Shown one piece after another: positions 1 through 10,578 of a stretch of 64,000 nucleotides of DNA (positions within the stretch are counted from its first letter, which is position 1; every line of letters begins with the position of its first letter). The translations under genes and the position numbers were made by a program. Origin of the DNA: an uncultured Bacilli bacterium (GTDB lineage Bacteria > Bacillota_I > Bacilli_A > RF39 > UBA660); contig CAKOOS010000001.1 in the NCBI GenBank assembly GCA_934098735.1, positions 161,988 to 225,987 of the forward strand. Direction: 5' to 3'. The notes under the pieces are model-generated. The model ran no database searches. It had not been told where the DNA came from and was given only the letters and a program-made list of their open reading frames with translations.

Positions 1-1
1 T

Positions 2-1144
2 GGAAGTAAAAATCTAGTTAAAGATGAATTTAATTGGTTTAGAAAGCAAACTTTAACTAATTGTGAAAGATATATTTCTCCGGATTTAAAAGAAAAAGAA
101 AGTATGATTTTGAATGCTGAAGAAAACATAATAAATTTAGAATATGATTTATTTTGTGAAATTAGGAAAATAATTAAAGCTGAAGTACCTAAGTTAAATG
201 AAACAGCTAATATTTTAAGTGATATTGATGCTATAACTTCTTTAGCAGTATGTAGTGAAGAATATAATTTAGTAAGACCTGTTTTAACTTGTGAGCATAC
301 TATTAATATTAAAGATGGAAGACATCCAGTTGTGGAAGTAGTTAGTAAAGAAGAGTATGTTCCAAATGATTGCTTGATGGATAATGGAATAAATACTCTT
401 TTGATAACGGGGCCTAATATGAGTGGTAAATCTACTTATATGAGACAGCTTGCTATTATTATAATTATGGCTCAAATGGGATCATTTGTGCCAGCTAAAA
501 GTGCAGTTTTACCTATTGTAGATAAAATTTTTACGAGAATTGGAGCTAGTGATGATCTAGTAAGTGGTGAGTCAACATTCATGGTAGAAATGAAGGAAGC
601 TTGTAATGCAATTCATAATGCTACTAATAATAGTTTAATTTTGTTTGATGAGCTTGGAAGAGGTACTGCAACTTATGATGGAATGAGTTTAGCTCAAGCA
701 ATCTTGGAATACATTAGTGAAAATATTGGCTCATTTACTTTATTTTCTACTCATTATCATGAACTAACTAAACTTGATAAAAAGTTTAAAAATATTAAAA
801 ATGTTCATGTTTCAGCAATAGAAAATGGGAATCAAATAACATTTTTACATAAAATCAAAAATGGAGCAGTTGATAAAAGTTATGGTATTCATGTTGCTAG
901 ACTTGCTAAGATGCCAGATTTGTTACTTGATAGAGCTGAAGAAATATTAGCAGAATATGAAACTAATGCTAAAAAGAAAAATCCAGAAGAAAAAATTCAA
1001 TTAGCTATGGATTTTGATCCAGTTGTTAAAAAAGATGATATAATAAAAGAAACAATAGATAAAATAGATGTTTTAAATACTACACCAATGGAAGCACTTA
1101 ATATACTATTTGAATTAAAGCAAAAAATAAAAAAGAGTGAGTAA
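2..1144 (+). CDS. mutS: DNA mismatch repair protein MutS, C-terminal part (5' end outside window)
   Basis: The reading frame is open from base 2, so the gene begins upstream of the window; an ATG at 104 is internal. The visible 380 residues cover the end of the core/clamp region and the whole ABC-type ATPase domain: Walker [10 protein letters not shown], Walker [12 protein letters not shown] and the following STHYHELT segment, all diagnostic of MutS. The protein binds mismatched DNA as a dimer and uses ATP to recruit MutL. The C-terminal tail ending in KQKIKKSE follows the normal dimerisation helices. The stop overlaps the start region of the next gene, an ABC transporter, so the two are probably co-transcribed. 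No oddities in the ATPase motifs. Confidence 0.96.
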   Translation, partial: GSKNLVKDEFNWFRKQTLTNCERYISPDLKEKESMILNAEENIINLEYDLFCEIRKIIKAEVPKLNETANILSDIDAITSLAVCSEEYNLVRPVLTCEHTINIKDGRHPVVEVVSKEEYVPNDCLMDNGINTLLITGPNMSGKSTYMRQLAIIIIMAQMGSFVPAKSAVLPIVDKIFTRIGASDDLVSGESTFMVEMKEACNAIHNATNNSLILFDELGRGTATYDGMSLAQAILEYISENIGSFTLFSTHYHELTKLDKKFKNIKNVHVSAIENGNQITFLHKIKNGAVDKSYGIHVARLAKMPDLLLDRAEEILAEYETNAKKKNPEEKIQLAMDFDPVVKKDDIIKETIDKIDVLNTTPMEALNILFELKQKIKKSE

Positions 1145-1145
1145 T

Positions 1146-2870
1146 ATGAAGTTAAAAGATGTAATATTGTTTTTTAAGAATTATTTTAGTGATGAGAAAA
1201 AAATGGCTGTTAAAGCTTTTTTCCTTCTTTTACTAACTTCATTGTTTGGTATGTTATATGGTTTTTTAATAGGAACTGCCATTGATAAAACTAGATTAAA
1301 TGAATTTAATTTGGCTATTATATTACTACTTGCATTAGCTCTTTTAAATATCTTAGACAGTCTTATATTTGCTAAATATAGTGAAATATATATGGAAAAA
1401 TGTGCTAATAATATGATGGAGAAAATAGGCATTTCAATTTATGAAAAGGTTGGTATGTTACCATCTAAAGCTTTTGAAGAAAAATCAAGTGGTGAATTTA
1501 TAAATCGAATAATAAATGATTCTTCCACAATTACTGGATCTTTTAGGGGAATTTTAAATATCATTGTATCTTTATTTACTTCTCTTGTTGTATTTATCTA
1601 TATATGTTTTAATTCATTTGTTGTAGCTATAGAAATAATAATATATTTAGTAGTATTTTATTTTGTTTCTCACAAATTTTTACCTATTGTTAAAGAAAAC
1701 CAAAAAGAAATAAATAAAGAAAAAGATATTGCTGTAGCAAATATATCTGAAAGTGTAAGAGGAATAAGAGAAATTAGAGCTTTGGGGATTAGAAAAAGTA
1801 TGAATGATCATTTTGAAAAGCTAGTTAAAAATGTTTATGCTAAAATAAATAAACAAATGCTTGTTGAAAAAAATTATTATGCTTTAGTAAATGTAATAAA
1901 TATTTCTTTAGAACTTGTAGTATTTATAACTTGTATTTTACTTATTATGAATGAGAAAGTATCTTTTGCATTTTTTATGGCAATGACTTATTATATTTAT
2001 AAATTTATGAATACCATAGAACTTATGTCGAGTCTTTCAACTAATTATCAAAAAATAAAAGTTTCTATGGAAAGAATAAGTGAGATTTTAGATAATAAAT
2101 TATATAAAGATGAAACATTTGGAGATGTTTCTAAATCTAATATAGAAGGTAATATAGAATTTAGAAATGTTACATTTAAGTATCCTAATGAACATAAAGA
2201 AATTTTTAAAGATTTTAATATAAAAATACCTACAAATAAAAAAGTTGCTATTGTTGGTAAAAGTGGGCAAGGTAAATCGACAATTTTTAATTTACTTCTT
2301 AGATATTTTGATATTGATGATGGTGCTATTTTAATAGATAATATACCAATTCAAAATTTTACTGAGAATGCGTTAAGAAAAAATATAGCTATTATTCGGC
2401 AAGAACCTTTTATATTTAATAAGACATTAATAGAAAATTTACAAATGGTTGATAGAGATGCGAGTTTAGAAAAAATAAGAAATGTTTGTAAACTTGCAGA
2501 AATAGATGATTATATTATGAATCTTCCTAAAAAATATGACACTATGATTGGAGAAGGTGGTATTAATTTATCTGGGGGACAAAAACAAAGACTTGCTATT
2601 GCTAGAGCTTTACTTAAAAATAGTAAGATAATTTTATTTGATGAAGCAACGAGTGCTTTAGATAATGAAAATCAAGCTAAGATTAAAAAAATAATTGATA
2701 AGTTAGTTGAAAATCATACTATTGTTATAGTTGCACATAGATTGTCTACAATAATAGATGCAGATATTATTTATTTAATTGATAATGGAAAAGTTGTTGA
2801 TAAAGGAACACATGCTAAGTTATTAAAAGAAAATCCGTTATATAGAAATTTATATATCAATGAAAAATAA
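1146..2870 (+). CDS. ABC transporter, fused permease and ATPase (half-transporter)
   Basis: A 574-residue exporter-type half-transporter. Residues 1 to about 310 hold the hydrophobic six-helix transmembrane domain. The rest is the nucleotide-binding domain: Walker A GKSGQGKST near residue 377, signature LSGGQKQRLAIARALL, Walker B ILFDEATSALD and the switch histidine in VAHRLST. All catalytic residues are intact. It should work as a homodimer or with a partner not seen here; the substrate cannot be read from sequence. I prefer ATG 1146 (upstream GAGTGAG) over the in-frame GTG at 1137 that overlaps mutS. It is the last gene of the mutS transcription unit. Confidence 0.88.
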   Translation: MKLKDVILFFKNYFSDEKKMAVKAFFLLLLTSLFGMLYGFLIGTAIDKTRLNEFNLAIILLLALALLNILDSLIFAKYSEIYMEKCANNMMEKIGISIYEKVGMLPSKAFEEKSSGEFINRIINDSSTITGSFRGILNIIVSLFTSLVVFIYICFNSFVVAIEIIIYLVVFYFVSHKFLPIVKENQKEINKEKDIAVANISESVRGIREIRALGIRKSMNDHFEKLVKNVYAKINKQMLVEKNYYALVNVINISLELVVFITCILLIMNEKVSFAFFMAMTYYIYKFMNTIELMSSLSTNYQKIKVSMERISEILDNKLYKDETFGDVSKSNIEGNIEFRNVTFKYPNEHKEIFKDFNIKIPTNKKVAIVGKSGQGKSTIFNLLLRYFDIDDGAILIDNIPIQNFTENALRKNIAIIRQEPFIFNKTLIENLQMVDRDASLEKIRNVCKLAEIDDYIMNLPKKYDTMIGEGGINLSGGQKQRLAIARALLKNSKIILFDEATSALDNENQAKIKKIIDKLVENHTIVIVAHRLSTIIDADIIYLIDNGKVVDKGTHAKLLKENPLYRNLYINEK

Positions 2871-2873
2871 TAT

Positions 2874-2898
2874 AAAAAAAGAATAGCTTTTGCTATCC
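2874..2898 (-). terminator. Rho-independent terminator of the ZIP transporter gene
   Basis: On the minus strand GGATAGC-AAAA-GCTATTC is followed directly by seven T. The stop codon of the ZIP gene lies inside the stem. The hairpin sits between two convergent genes but has its T-tract only on the minus side. Confidence 0.75.
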
Positions 2899-3687
2899 TA
2901 AGGCAACATCAAATATCATCATTAAAATAAAACCAAATATTGTAAATAAGGCCATAAGGTCTTTTTTTTCATTAGTTTGACTTTCTGGTATTAATTCTTG
3001 AACAATTACATAAATCATAGCTCCCCCGGCAAATGCAAGTAGTATTGGTAGTAAAGCATTTATTTTTATAACTAGAATTGCTCCGATAATAGCAGCAATT
3101 GGCTCAACAACACCACTTAAAGCCCCCCATAAAAATGCTTTTTTGGCACTCATTCCTTCTCTTCTAAGAGGAAGCGATACTGCTGATCCTTCTGGAAAAT
3201 TTTGAATACCAATTCCAATTGCAAGTATGATAGCAGCAGAAATTTTTGCTCCAGACAAATGATAGCCGATAGCTCCAAAAGCAACACCAATTGCCATTCC
3301 TTCTGGAATATTATGAAGTGTTATAGAAAAGATAAGCATTAAACTCCTTTTTATACTATGAGCATTTGTTTTTTTTATAGTCATTTTGTCAAATATCTTA
3401 TCTCCAATAAATAATAGTAGTCCTCCTAAAAGTATTCCTAAAGCAACAACAAGCCAAGCTATCATATTTAAATTATTTGCCATTTCTATAGCTGGTGAAA
3501 GTAAACTCCAAAATGTTGCTGCTAACATAACTCCTGCAGATAGTCCAAGCATAGCATCTAACATTGTTTTATTTACTTTTTTAAATAAAAAAACAACTGC
3601 TGCTCCTAGAGATGTTATACCCCACGTTAAAAGGGCTGCCAATAGAGCTTGAAGGGGATGAGCTAGATTTATAAACCAATTAAACAT
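2893..3687 (-). CDS. ZIP family divalent metal transporter (ZupT-like)
   Basis: A 264-residue integral membrane protein with about eight hydrophobic segments. The two family signatures are present: LHNIPEGMAIG in one helix and QNFPEGSAVSLPLR in the next, which place His, Pro and Glu residues in the metal pathway; a GVVEP motif follows. ZIP proteins import Zn2+, Fe2+ or Mn2+ into the cytoplasm. The start is supported by AAGGAGGAATT just upstream on the minus strand. It is monocistronic, divergent from lon and convergent with the mutS unit. A second, different ZIP paralogue lies at 43839-44591. Confidence 0.9.
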   Translation of the reverse strand: MFNWFINLAHPLQALLAALLTWGITSLGAAVVFLFKKVNKTMLDAMLGLSAGVMLAATFWSLLSPAIEMANNLNMIAWLVVALGILLGGLLLFIGDKIFDKMTIKKTNAHSIKRSLMLIFSITLHNIPEGMAIGVAFGAIGYHLSGAKISAAIILAIGIGIQNFPEGSAVSLPLRREGMSAKKAFLWGALSGVVEPIAAIIGAILVIKINALLPILLAFAGGAMIYVIVQELIPESQTNEKKDLMALFTIFGFILMMIFDVALG

Positions 3688-3762
3688 AATTCCTCCTTAT
3701 ACATTAATAGGTTATGCACTTATATTTTTATTGTGATTTTTAATTAAAACTACTTTTTATAC

Positions 3763-3791
3763 TTTACAAACTTTAATATTATAGATATAAT
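3763..3791 (+). promoter_or_regulatory. Sigma-A-type promoter of lon
   Basis: TTTACA at 3763-3768 and TATAAT at 3786-3791 are separated by 17 bp, 27 bp upstream of the lon start, which has AGGAGGTG as ribosome-binding site. No CIRCE or other heat-shock operator was found nearby. Confidence 0.8.
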
Positions 3792-3817
3792 ATTTTTTAT
3801 GTTCAGGAGGTGTTTTT

Positions 3818-6085
3818 ATGTATTTTAATGTTCCAGTTATAATACTTAAAAACTTAGTAATCCTCCCTAATCAAGAAATAAAATTAGAATTAAATAATAT
3901 CATAAGTGGTAAAACTATAAACGAGGCAACTGCTAATTATAAAGGTGAAGTTTTGATTGTGGCACCAATGGATGCTTTAGAAGAGGATCCAAGTGTTGAT
4001 GATTTACCTAAAGTAGGTGTTATCGCTAAAATTAAAAATAAAATTGATAATAATGGTATTGTAGAAGTAAAACTTAGAGGCATTAAAAGAGTTGCTGTTG
4101 AAAAATATTATCAAGTTAAAAATAAGGACATTCTATTTAGTGAAGTAATGTATATAGATTTACCAGCTTTAGTGGAAGAAGAAGAAAATGCAATCAATAA
4201 AAAATTAGTTAAAGTTTTAAAAAAATACATTGATATATCTTCTTGTGTATCTAATGATATATTGACGTTTGTAAATAATGGAAAGAATTTAAATAAAATT
4301 ACGGACGCTATTGCTTCTTTTTTGCCCTTTAATACATTAAAAAAACTTGAATATATGCAAGAGATAAATCCTATTAAAAGAGCTAAAAATCTTATTAAAG
4401 ATATGAATGAGGAAATTAAAAGTGTAGAACTAGATAATGAATTAGAGGAAAAAATGGATTCATCTTTACAAAAAGATCAAAGAGAATTTATTTTAAAAGA
4501 AAAATTAAAAGTTTTGAAAAAAGAACTTGGAGATGAATCTTGGAAAGATGCTGAAGTTAAAGAATATACAGATATTTTAAGTAAATTAAAAATTAATAAA
4601 AAAACTAAGGAACATTTCGCTCATGAAATAAGTAAGTACGAAATTATGAATGAGTCTTCTCCAGAAGTAAGTGTAATGCATAATTATCTTGATTGGGTTT
4701 TACATTTACCATGGAATAAGTCTTCTAAAGAAGAAAGTAACTTTGATCAAGTTTATAAGCTATTAAATAAAACTCATTATGGAATGAAAGAAGTTAAGGA
4801 AAGAATAAGTGAATATATAGCTATTAAAAATTTAAATAAAAATATACCTAGCCCAATTATTTGTTTGGTTGGTCCTCCAGGTGTAGGTAAAACAAGTATA
4901 GCTATGTCAATTGCTTCAGCTTTAAATAGAAGTTTTTATAAGATTAGTGTAGGTGGTCTAAATGATTCAACTGAACTTATTGGAACTAGAAGAACTTATT
5001 TAGCATCAAGTCCGGGAAAAATTATTCAAGGAATAAGTAAGTCTGGGACAAATAATCCTTTGATTTTAATTGATGAAGTTGATAAAATGGTAAAAGATTA
5101 TAAAGGAGATCCAGCATCTACACTTTTAGAAATTCTTGATCCCGTTCAAAATAAGTTGTTTGTTGATAATTATATTGAAGAACCGTTTGATTTAAGTAAT
5201 GTTTTATTTGTTTTAACTGCTAATAATATTAATGATATACCAAATACTTTAATTGATAGAGTAGAGGTAATAGAATTAAATAGTTATACTATTTTTGAAA
5301 AAAAAGATATAGCTAAAGATTATATTTTACCAAAAGTTTTATTGGAAAATATGGTATATGACTCAAAGATTAAATTTACAGATGAATTATTATATTTTAT
5401 AATTAGAAATTATACAGAAGAATCAGGTGTTAGAGATTTAGAAAGAGTTCTATCTGCTTTAGCTCGTAAAATAACTTTAAATAATGTTAAAGTTTTAAAT
5501 GAAGAAAGAGTTGTAAAATTACTTGGAAATCCTAAGTTTAAAGAACAAGAAATACTCGAAAAGGAACTAGGAGTAACAAATTTACTTGCTTATACACAAA
5601 TGGGAGGAATTGTTACTAAATTAGAAGTTGTTGATTGCAAAGGCAATGAAAAAATTACTGTTACAGGTAATGTAGGTAATATTATGAAAGAGAGTATTTC
5701 AGTAGTAATAACAATGCTAAAAAATAAATATAAGTATAATTTTCATAACTTAGATTTACATTTTCATTTTTTAGATGCAAGTACTAAAAAGGATGGACCT
5801 AGCGCTGGGATGAGTATCGCTGTAAGTCTTTGTAGTATTTTTGAGAAAAAAGTTGTTAGTGATGATATTGCTTTTACAGGTGAACTTTCTTTAAATGGAA
5901 ATGTTTTAAAAATTGGAGGACTCAAAGAAAAGCTTATTGGTGCATATAATAAAAATATCAAAGTAGTGTATGTGCCTATAAGTAATACTGATGATTTAAA
6001 GAATGTGCCAGATTTAATTTTAAATAATATGGAAATTATTCCTGTTAGTAATTTTAATGAAGTATATACAAATATTTTTAAATAA
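3818..6085 (+). CDS. lon: ATP-dependent endopeptidase Lon
   Basis: A full-length 755-residue LonA protease: N-terminal substrate-binding domain (about 1-200), a coiled helical linker, an AAA+ module with Walker A GPPGVGKTS (Lys about 358) and Walker B LILIDEVDKM, then the C-terminal protease domain. The catalytic Ser lies in KDGPSAGMS (about 662) and the catalytic Lys in GLKEKLIGA (about 705); their 43-residue spacing is typical. Lon degrades misfolded and regulatory proteins in the cytoplasm. It has its own consensus promoter and a strong AGGAGGTG site 7 nt before the ATG. murF follows 29 bp later without an obvious terminator, so the two may be co-transcribed. Confidence 0.97.
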   Translation: MYFNVPVIILKNLVILPNQEIKLELNNIISGKTINEATANYKGEVLIVAPMDALEEDPSVDDLPKVGVIAKIKNKIDNNGIVEVKLRGIKRVAVEKYYQVKNKDILFSEVMYIDLPALVEEEENAINKKLVKVLKKYIDISSCVSNDILTFVNNGKNLNKITDAIASFLPFNTLKKLEYMQEINPIKRAKNLIKDMNEEIKSVELDNELEEKMDSSLQKDQREFILKEKLKVLKKELGDESWKDAEVKEYTDILSKLKINKKTKEHFAHEISKYEIMNESSPEVSVMHNYLDWVLHLPWNKSSKEESNFDQVYKLLNKTHYGMKEVKERISEYIAIKNLNKNIPSPIICLVGPPGVGKTSIAMSIASALNRSFYKISVGGLNDSTELIGTRRTYLASSPGKIIQGISKSGTNNPLILIDEVDKMVKDYKGDPASTLLEILDPVQNKLFVDNYIEEPFDLSNVLFVLTANNINDIPNTLIDRVEVIELNSYTIFEKKDIAKDYILPKVLLENMVYDSKIKFTDELLYFIIRNYTEESGVRDLERVLSALARKITLNNVKVLNEERVVKLLGNPKFKEQEILEKELGVTNLLAYTQMGGIVTKLEVVDCKGNEKITVTGNVGNIMKESISVVITMLKNKYKYNFHNLDLHFHFLDASTKKDGPSAGMSIAVSLCSIFEKKVVSDDIAFTGELSLNGNVLKIGGLKEKLIGAYNKNIKVVYVPISNTDDLKNVPDLILNNMEIIPVSNFNEVYTNIFK

Positions 6086-6114
6086 TTTATAATTAAAATA
6101 AGGAGTTGAGAGGT

Positions 6115-7500
6115 ATGAATTGTAAAGATATTTATGAAAATGTTAAATATCTTGAGCTTTTTAATGCTATAAACTTAGAAATAAACAATGTTACAATAGA
6201 TACTCGTAAAGTTGTTAGTGGAGATTGTTATATTGGCATTAAAGGTGAAAATTTTGATGGTAATCTTTTGTATGAAGAGGCTTTTGAAAAGGGAGCTACT
6301 TTAGCAATTTTAGAAAATATTACTGTTACAGACAGCTTACGAGAGTATTTAATTAAAAACAACAAAAGTATAGTTTTGGTAGAAAATACCATTGAAGCTT
6401 TGGGACAAATAGCAAAATATAAACGTAGTTTATTTACTAATCCAGTCGTAGCAATCACTGGTAGTGCAGGTAAAACCAGTACTAAAGATATGGTTTATAG
6501 TGTTTTAAAACAAAAACTTAATGTAAAAAAAACTATTGGTAATCAAAATAATCATATTGGTCTTCCTTTAACAATGATGAAGCTAGATAAAAGCTATGAT
6601 GCTCTTGTACTTGAGATGGGAATGAATCATCGGAATGAAATAAGTTATTTAACTAAAATTGCAAGACCAAATATTGCAATTATAACAAATGTTGGAACAG
6701 CTCATATTGGAAACCTTGGAAGTAGAGAAAATATTTTAAAGGCTAAATTAGAAATTCTAGAGGGCTTAGAGCCTAATGGAATACTAATAATAAATAATGA
6801 TAATGATTTATTACATGAATGGTATTTAAATAATAATCATGATTTTAAAGTAATTACCGTTGGTATTAAAAATAAAAGTGATTATATGGCTTTAAATATT
6901 AAAGAACTAGAAAATGGAAGTTACTTTACTTGCAATGATAATAATTATTTTGTTCCAGCTCCAGGAGAACATTTTATTTATAATTCTTTAGTAGCAATTG
7001 CAGTTGCAAATATTTTTAATGTTTCTTATGAACTGGTTAAAAATGGTATAAAAGATTTTGAACTTAGTAGTAATAGAATGCATTTAATTAATTTAAATGG
7101 GATAATGGTAATTGACGATTCTTATAATGCTAATTATGATTCTATGAGTTATGCTATAAAATATTTAGGAACATTATCAGGAAGAAATATTGCTGTTCTT
7201 GGAACAATGAAAGAACTTGGAGATTATTCTTCAAAAATTCATTTAGATATTGGTGCATTAATTAGTAAAGAAGAAATTGATATATTAGTTACTGTGGGAG
7301 ATGAAGCTAAATATATTAATGAAGGAGCTATTCAAAATGGTTTTTCTAAAAGTAACAGTTATCATTTTGATAGTAACGATGATGTTATAAAATTTTTAAA
7401 TGAAATTAAGAAAAATGATGATAATATCCTTATTAAAGCAAGTAATTCTTTGAAATTTAAAGAAATTGTGGAAGGAATTACAAAAAACCAACTTTCTTAA
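6115..7500 (+). CDS. murF: UDP-N-acetylmuramoyl-tripeptide--D-alanyl-D-alanine ligase
   Basis: A 461-residue Mur ligase that adds D-Ala-D-Ala to the UDP-MurNAc-tripeptide in the last cytoplasmic step of peptidoglycan precursor synthesis. It shows the Mur ligase P-loop AITGSAGKTSTKDMV, the conserved EMGMNHRNEIS block, the TNVGTAHIGNLGS segment and the C-terminal IDDSYNANYDSM motif. The ATG at 6115 is chosen because AAGGAG at 6100-6105 gives 9-nt spacing; an in-frame TTG at 6106 would abut the ribosome-binding site. The last codons lie in the downstream terminator. Its presence argues for a complete cell wall. Confidence 0.95.
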   Translation: MNCKDIYENVKYLELFNAINLEINNVTIDTRKVVSGDCYIGIKGENFDGNLLYEEAFEKGATLAILENITVTDSLREYLIKNNKSIVLVENTIEALGQIAKYKRSLFTNPVVAITGSAGKTSTKDMVYSVLKQKLNVKKTIGNQNNHIGLPLTMMKLDKSYDALVLEMGMNHRNEISYLTKIARPNIAIITNVGTAHIGNLGSRENILKAKLEILEGLEPNGILIINNDNDLLHEWYLNNNHDFKVITVGIKNKSDYMALNIKELENGSYFTCNDNNYFVPAPGEHFIYNSLVAIAVANIFNVSYELVKNGIKDFELSSNRMHLINLNGIMVIDDSYNANYDSMSYAIKYLGTLSGRNIAVLGTMKELGDYSSKIHLDIGALISKEEIDILVTVGDEAKYINEGAIQNGFSKSNSYHFDSNDDVIKFLNEIKKNDDNILIKASNSLKFKEIVEGITKNQLS

Positions 7501-7515
7501 GTGAAGTTGGTTTTT
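7485..7515 (+). terminator. Terminator at the end of murF
   Basis: AAACCAACTT (7485-7494) pairs with AAGTTGGTTT (7504-7513), followed by a T run. The murF stop codon lies in the loop. Confidence 0.8.
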
Positions 7516-7900
7516 AAATGGATAAAAGAAATGGTATAATCAAACAAATAATTGATATAGTGAAAAATGTTTTACAATAAAATAGTTCGAGAGGATCAAC
7601 AATATCTTTTGGGTTATCTGGAGTTATATATATTTTGATTTCACTATTTATTTTGGGATTAAAAAGAATATTATGATATTTAATTGTATTTTTTATATAA
7701 TATTCTTCTTTATTTACTATATAGGTGAAATAGTAAGTGTAAATATTTCTCTGATATGTTGTGTTTAATGATTTATTGGTGCATAAGCATTTTCCTGGTA
7801 TTTTATTTTTTGTTTTTTTATATATAAGGAAACTTTTATAAAAGCTTAAAATAGAAATAGAGAAAAATATTATAAATATTAGTTTTAGATTTTGACTCAA
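7514..7900 (-). CDS. Small two-TM membrane protein, DUF3592-like
   Basis: About 128 residues with one hydrophobic helix near each end and an extracytoplasmic-looking middle that carries a Tyr-rich strand pattern, a glycine-poor turn and an ITPDNPKDI segment. The arrangement TM, beta-rich domain, then NP-containing motif, TM resembles DUF3592 proteins, whose function is unknown. AAGGTGAT on the minus strand places the likely start at TTG (7900); the in-frame GTG at 7909 falls inside the ribosome-binding site. It is convergent with murF and divergent from tgt. The family assignment is by pattern only. Confidence 0.55.
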   Translation of the reverse strand: MSQNLKLIFIIFFSISILSFYKSFLIYKKTKNKIPGKCLCTNKSLNTTYQRNIYTYYFTYIVNKEEYYIKNTIKYHNILFNPKINSEIKIYITPDNPKDIVDPLELFYCKTFFTISIICLIIPFLLSI

Positions 7901-7963
7901 TCGTATCACCTTAGTTAAAGTTTACGATATTAATTATTTTTTGTCTATTATTTTCTTTAATAA

Positions 7964-9430
<1,467 letters not shown>

Positions 9431-9431
<1 letters not shown>

Positions 9432-9459
9432 AAAGATTCATTTTGAAGAATCTTTTTTG
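9431..9459. terminator. Bidirectional terminator between pilin-like gene and yrzE
   Basis: AAAAGATTC (9431-9439) pairs with GAATCTTTT (9448-9456) around an 8-nt loop, with T-rich tracts on both strands. It serves two convergent genes. Confidence 0.75.
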
Positions 9460-9797
9460 TTTATTCCAAGCATGCCACCAAAGATACTACATAGCAATAA
9501 AATCAAATAATAAATAAATGTTGAAAGACTAAAAATATTTTTATTAGTAAAAAGGTTAATTATAATAAGTATTAAAAGAAATAAACAACCATTTTTTAAA
9601 CCAGCTATGTAACCTTTAGAAGTAACCTTTTTACCACTTTTTAAGCCAAATATGAAAAATGTTAAAAGATTAAATATAAATATTAAAAGATTTGTTATTG
9701 TGGAATTTACACCGATTAAGTTTAAAAGACTGCAAATAAATATTAATAAAATTAGAAAAATAGCATAATATCCTACATATTTAAGTAAATGTTTCAA
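9438..9797 (-). CDS. YrzE/TIGR04086-type membrane protein (DUF3792)
   Basis: About 119 residues with four hydrophobic helices. The middle GLKSGKKVTSKGYIAGLKNG loop and the final GGMLGINKK match the DUF3792 pattern. Synteny supports the call: in Bacillus the yrzE gene lies in the tgt-yrbF-yrzE-yrbG neighbourhood, and here the next gene is a YrbG homologue. The orientation is inverted relative to tgt and yrbG. AGGTGAT on the minus strand points to a TTG start at 9797; an in-frame GTG at 9806 lies inside that site. No biochemical function is established for the family. Confidence 0.65.
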   Translation of the reverse strand: MKHLLKYVGYYAIFLILLIFICSLLNLIGVNSTITNLLIFIFNLLTFFIFGLKSGKKVTSKGYIAGLKNGCLFLLILIIINLFTNKNIFSLSTFIYYLILLLCSIFGGMLGINKKDSSK

Positions 9798-9869
9798 ATA
9801 AATCACCTAATAAATAATATGTAGTGATTAAAAAGATATTCTTTTAACCATAATAAAAATGGTGATAAA

Positions 9870-10517
9870 ATGGTTCTTTTTACAGTATTATTTAGGACAA
9901 TATTTTTTTATTTCTTTGTTCTTATATCTTATCGTATAATGGGAAAGAGGGAAATAGGGCAACTTGGAGTAATAGATTTAATTGTATCAATATTAATTGC
10001 AGAACTTGTTGCTATAAGTATTGAAGAATATAAACAATCTATAGTACTTACAATTATTCCTATTTTAGCTTTAGTAATTTTAGAAGTAGTATTTGCTTTT
10101 GTTTCAATTAAGTGTCGTAGATTTAGAACTTTATTTGATGGTAAACCTTCATTAATAATATGTAATGGCAAAATTAATTATAGAGAAATGGTTAAGCAAC
10201 GTTATTCTTTAGATGATTTATTAGTCAGTTTAAGGCAAAAAGAAATTAGAGACATTGATATGGTTGAATATGCATTTTTAGAACCAAATGGAGAATTATC
10301 TGTTTTTAAATACAATTTCTTTAAGATGAAAAGTCCTTATCCGGTGGCTTTGATATTAGATGGTAACTTACAAACTAATGTCCTTAAACATATAAGAAAA
10401 ACTAAAGATTGGGTAGAAAGTGAACTTGCTAAAAAGAATTTAAATGTAAAAGATATTTTTTATGCTTTTTATAAAAATAAGAAAATATATATTATCAAAA
10501 AAAGTGACGTAGGATAA
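9870..10517 (+). CDS. DUF421 family membrane protein (YrbG/YetF-like)
   Basis: A 215-residue protein with three N-terminal transmembrane helices followed by a cytoplasmic alpha/beta domain. Family markers include RIMGKREIGQLG after helix 1, the PSLIICNGKINYREM segment and the LDDLLVSLRQKEIRDI helix with FAxLEPNG-like continuation (AFLEPNGELSVF). YetF/YrbG proteins are conserved in Bacillota; their role is poorly defined, with spore and germination links in Bacillus. The position next to yrzE and tgt is conserved. A GGTGAT site precedes the start. Confidence 0.85.
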   Translation: MVLFTVLFRTIFFYFFVLISYRIMGKREIGQLGVIDLIVSILIAELVAISIEEYKQSIVLTIIPILALVILEVVFAFVSIKCRRFRTLFDGKPSLIICNGKINYREMVKQRYSLDDLLVSLRQKEIRDIDMVEYAFLEPNGELSVFKYNFFKMKSPYPVALILDGNLQTNVLKHIRKTKDWVESELAKKNLNVKDIFYAFYKNKKIYIIKKSDVG

Positions 10518-10542
10518 AAAATAATACTATGTCTTTTTTTAT
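10506..10542 (+). terminator. Probable terminator after the DUF421 gene
   Basis: GACGTAG (10506-10512) pairs with CTATGTC (10527-10533), including one G-T pair, around a 14-nt loop, followed by seven T and a further T-rich stretch. The hairpin is weak because of the long loop. Confidence 0.5.
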
Positions 10543-10578
10543 TTTTATGATATACTTTTTATAGTAGGGTGATTAATT

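Noticed and set aside
104..1144. MutS starting at ATG 104
   Set aside because: The frame is open to base 2 and the upstream residues are normal MutS sequence; 104 is internal.
3688..3817. CIRCE-type heat-shock operator upstream of lon
   Set aside because: No TTAGCACTC...GAGTGCTAA-like inverted repeat is present.
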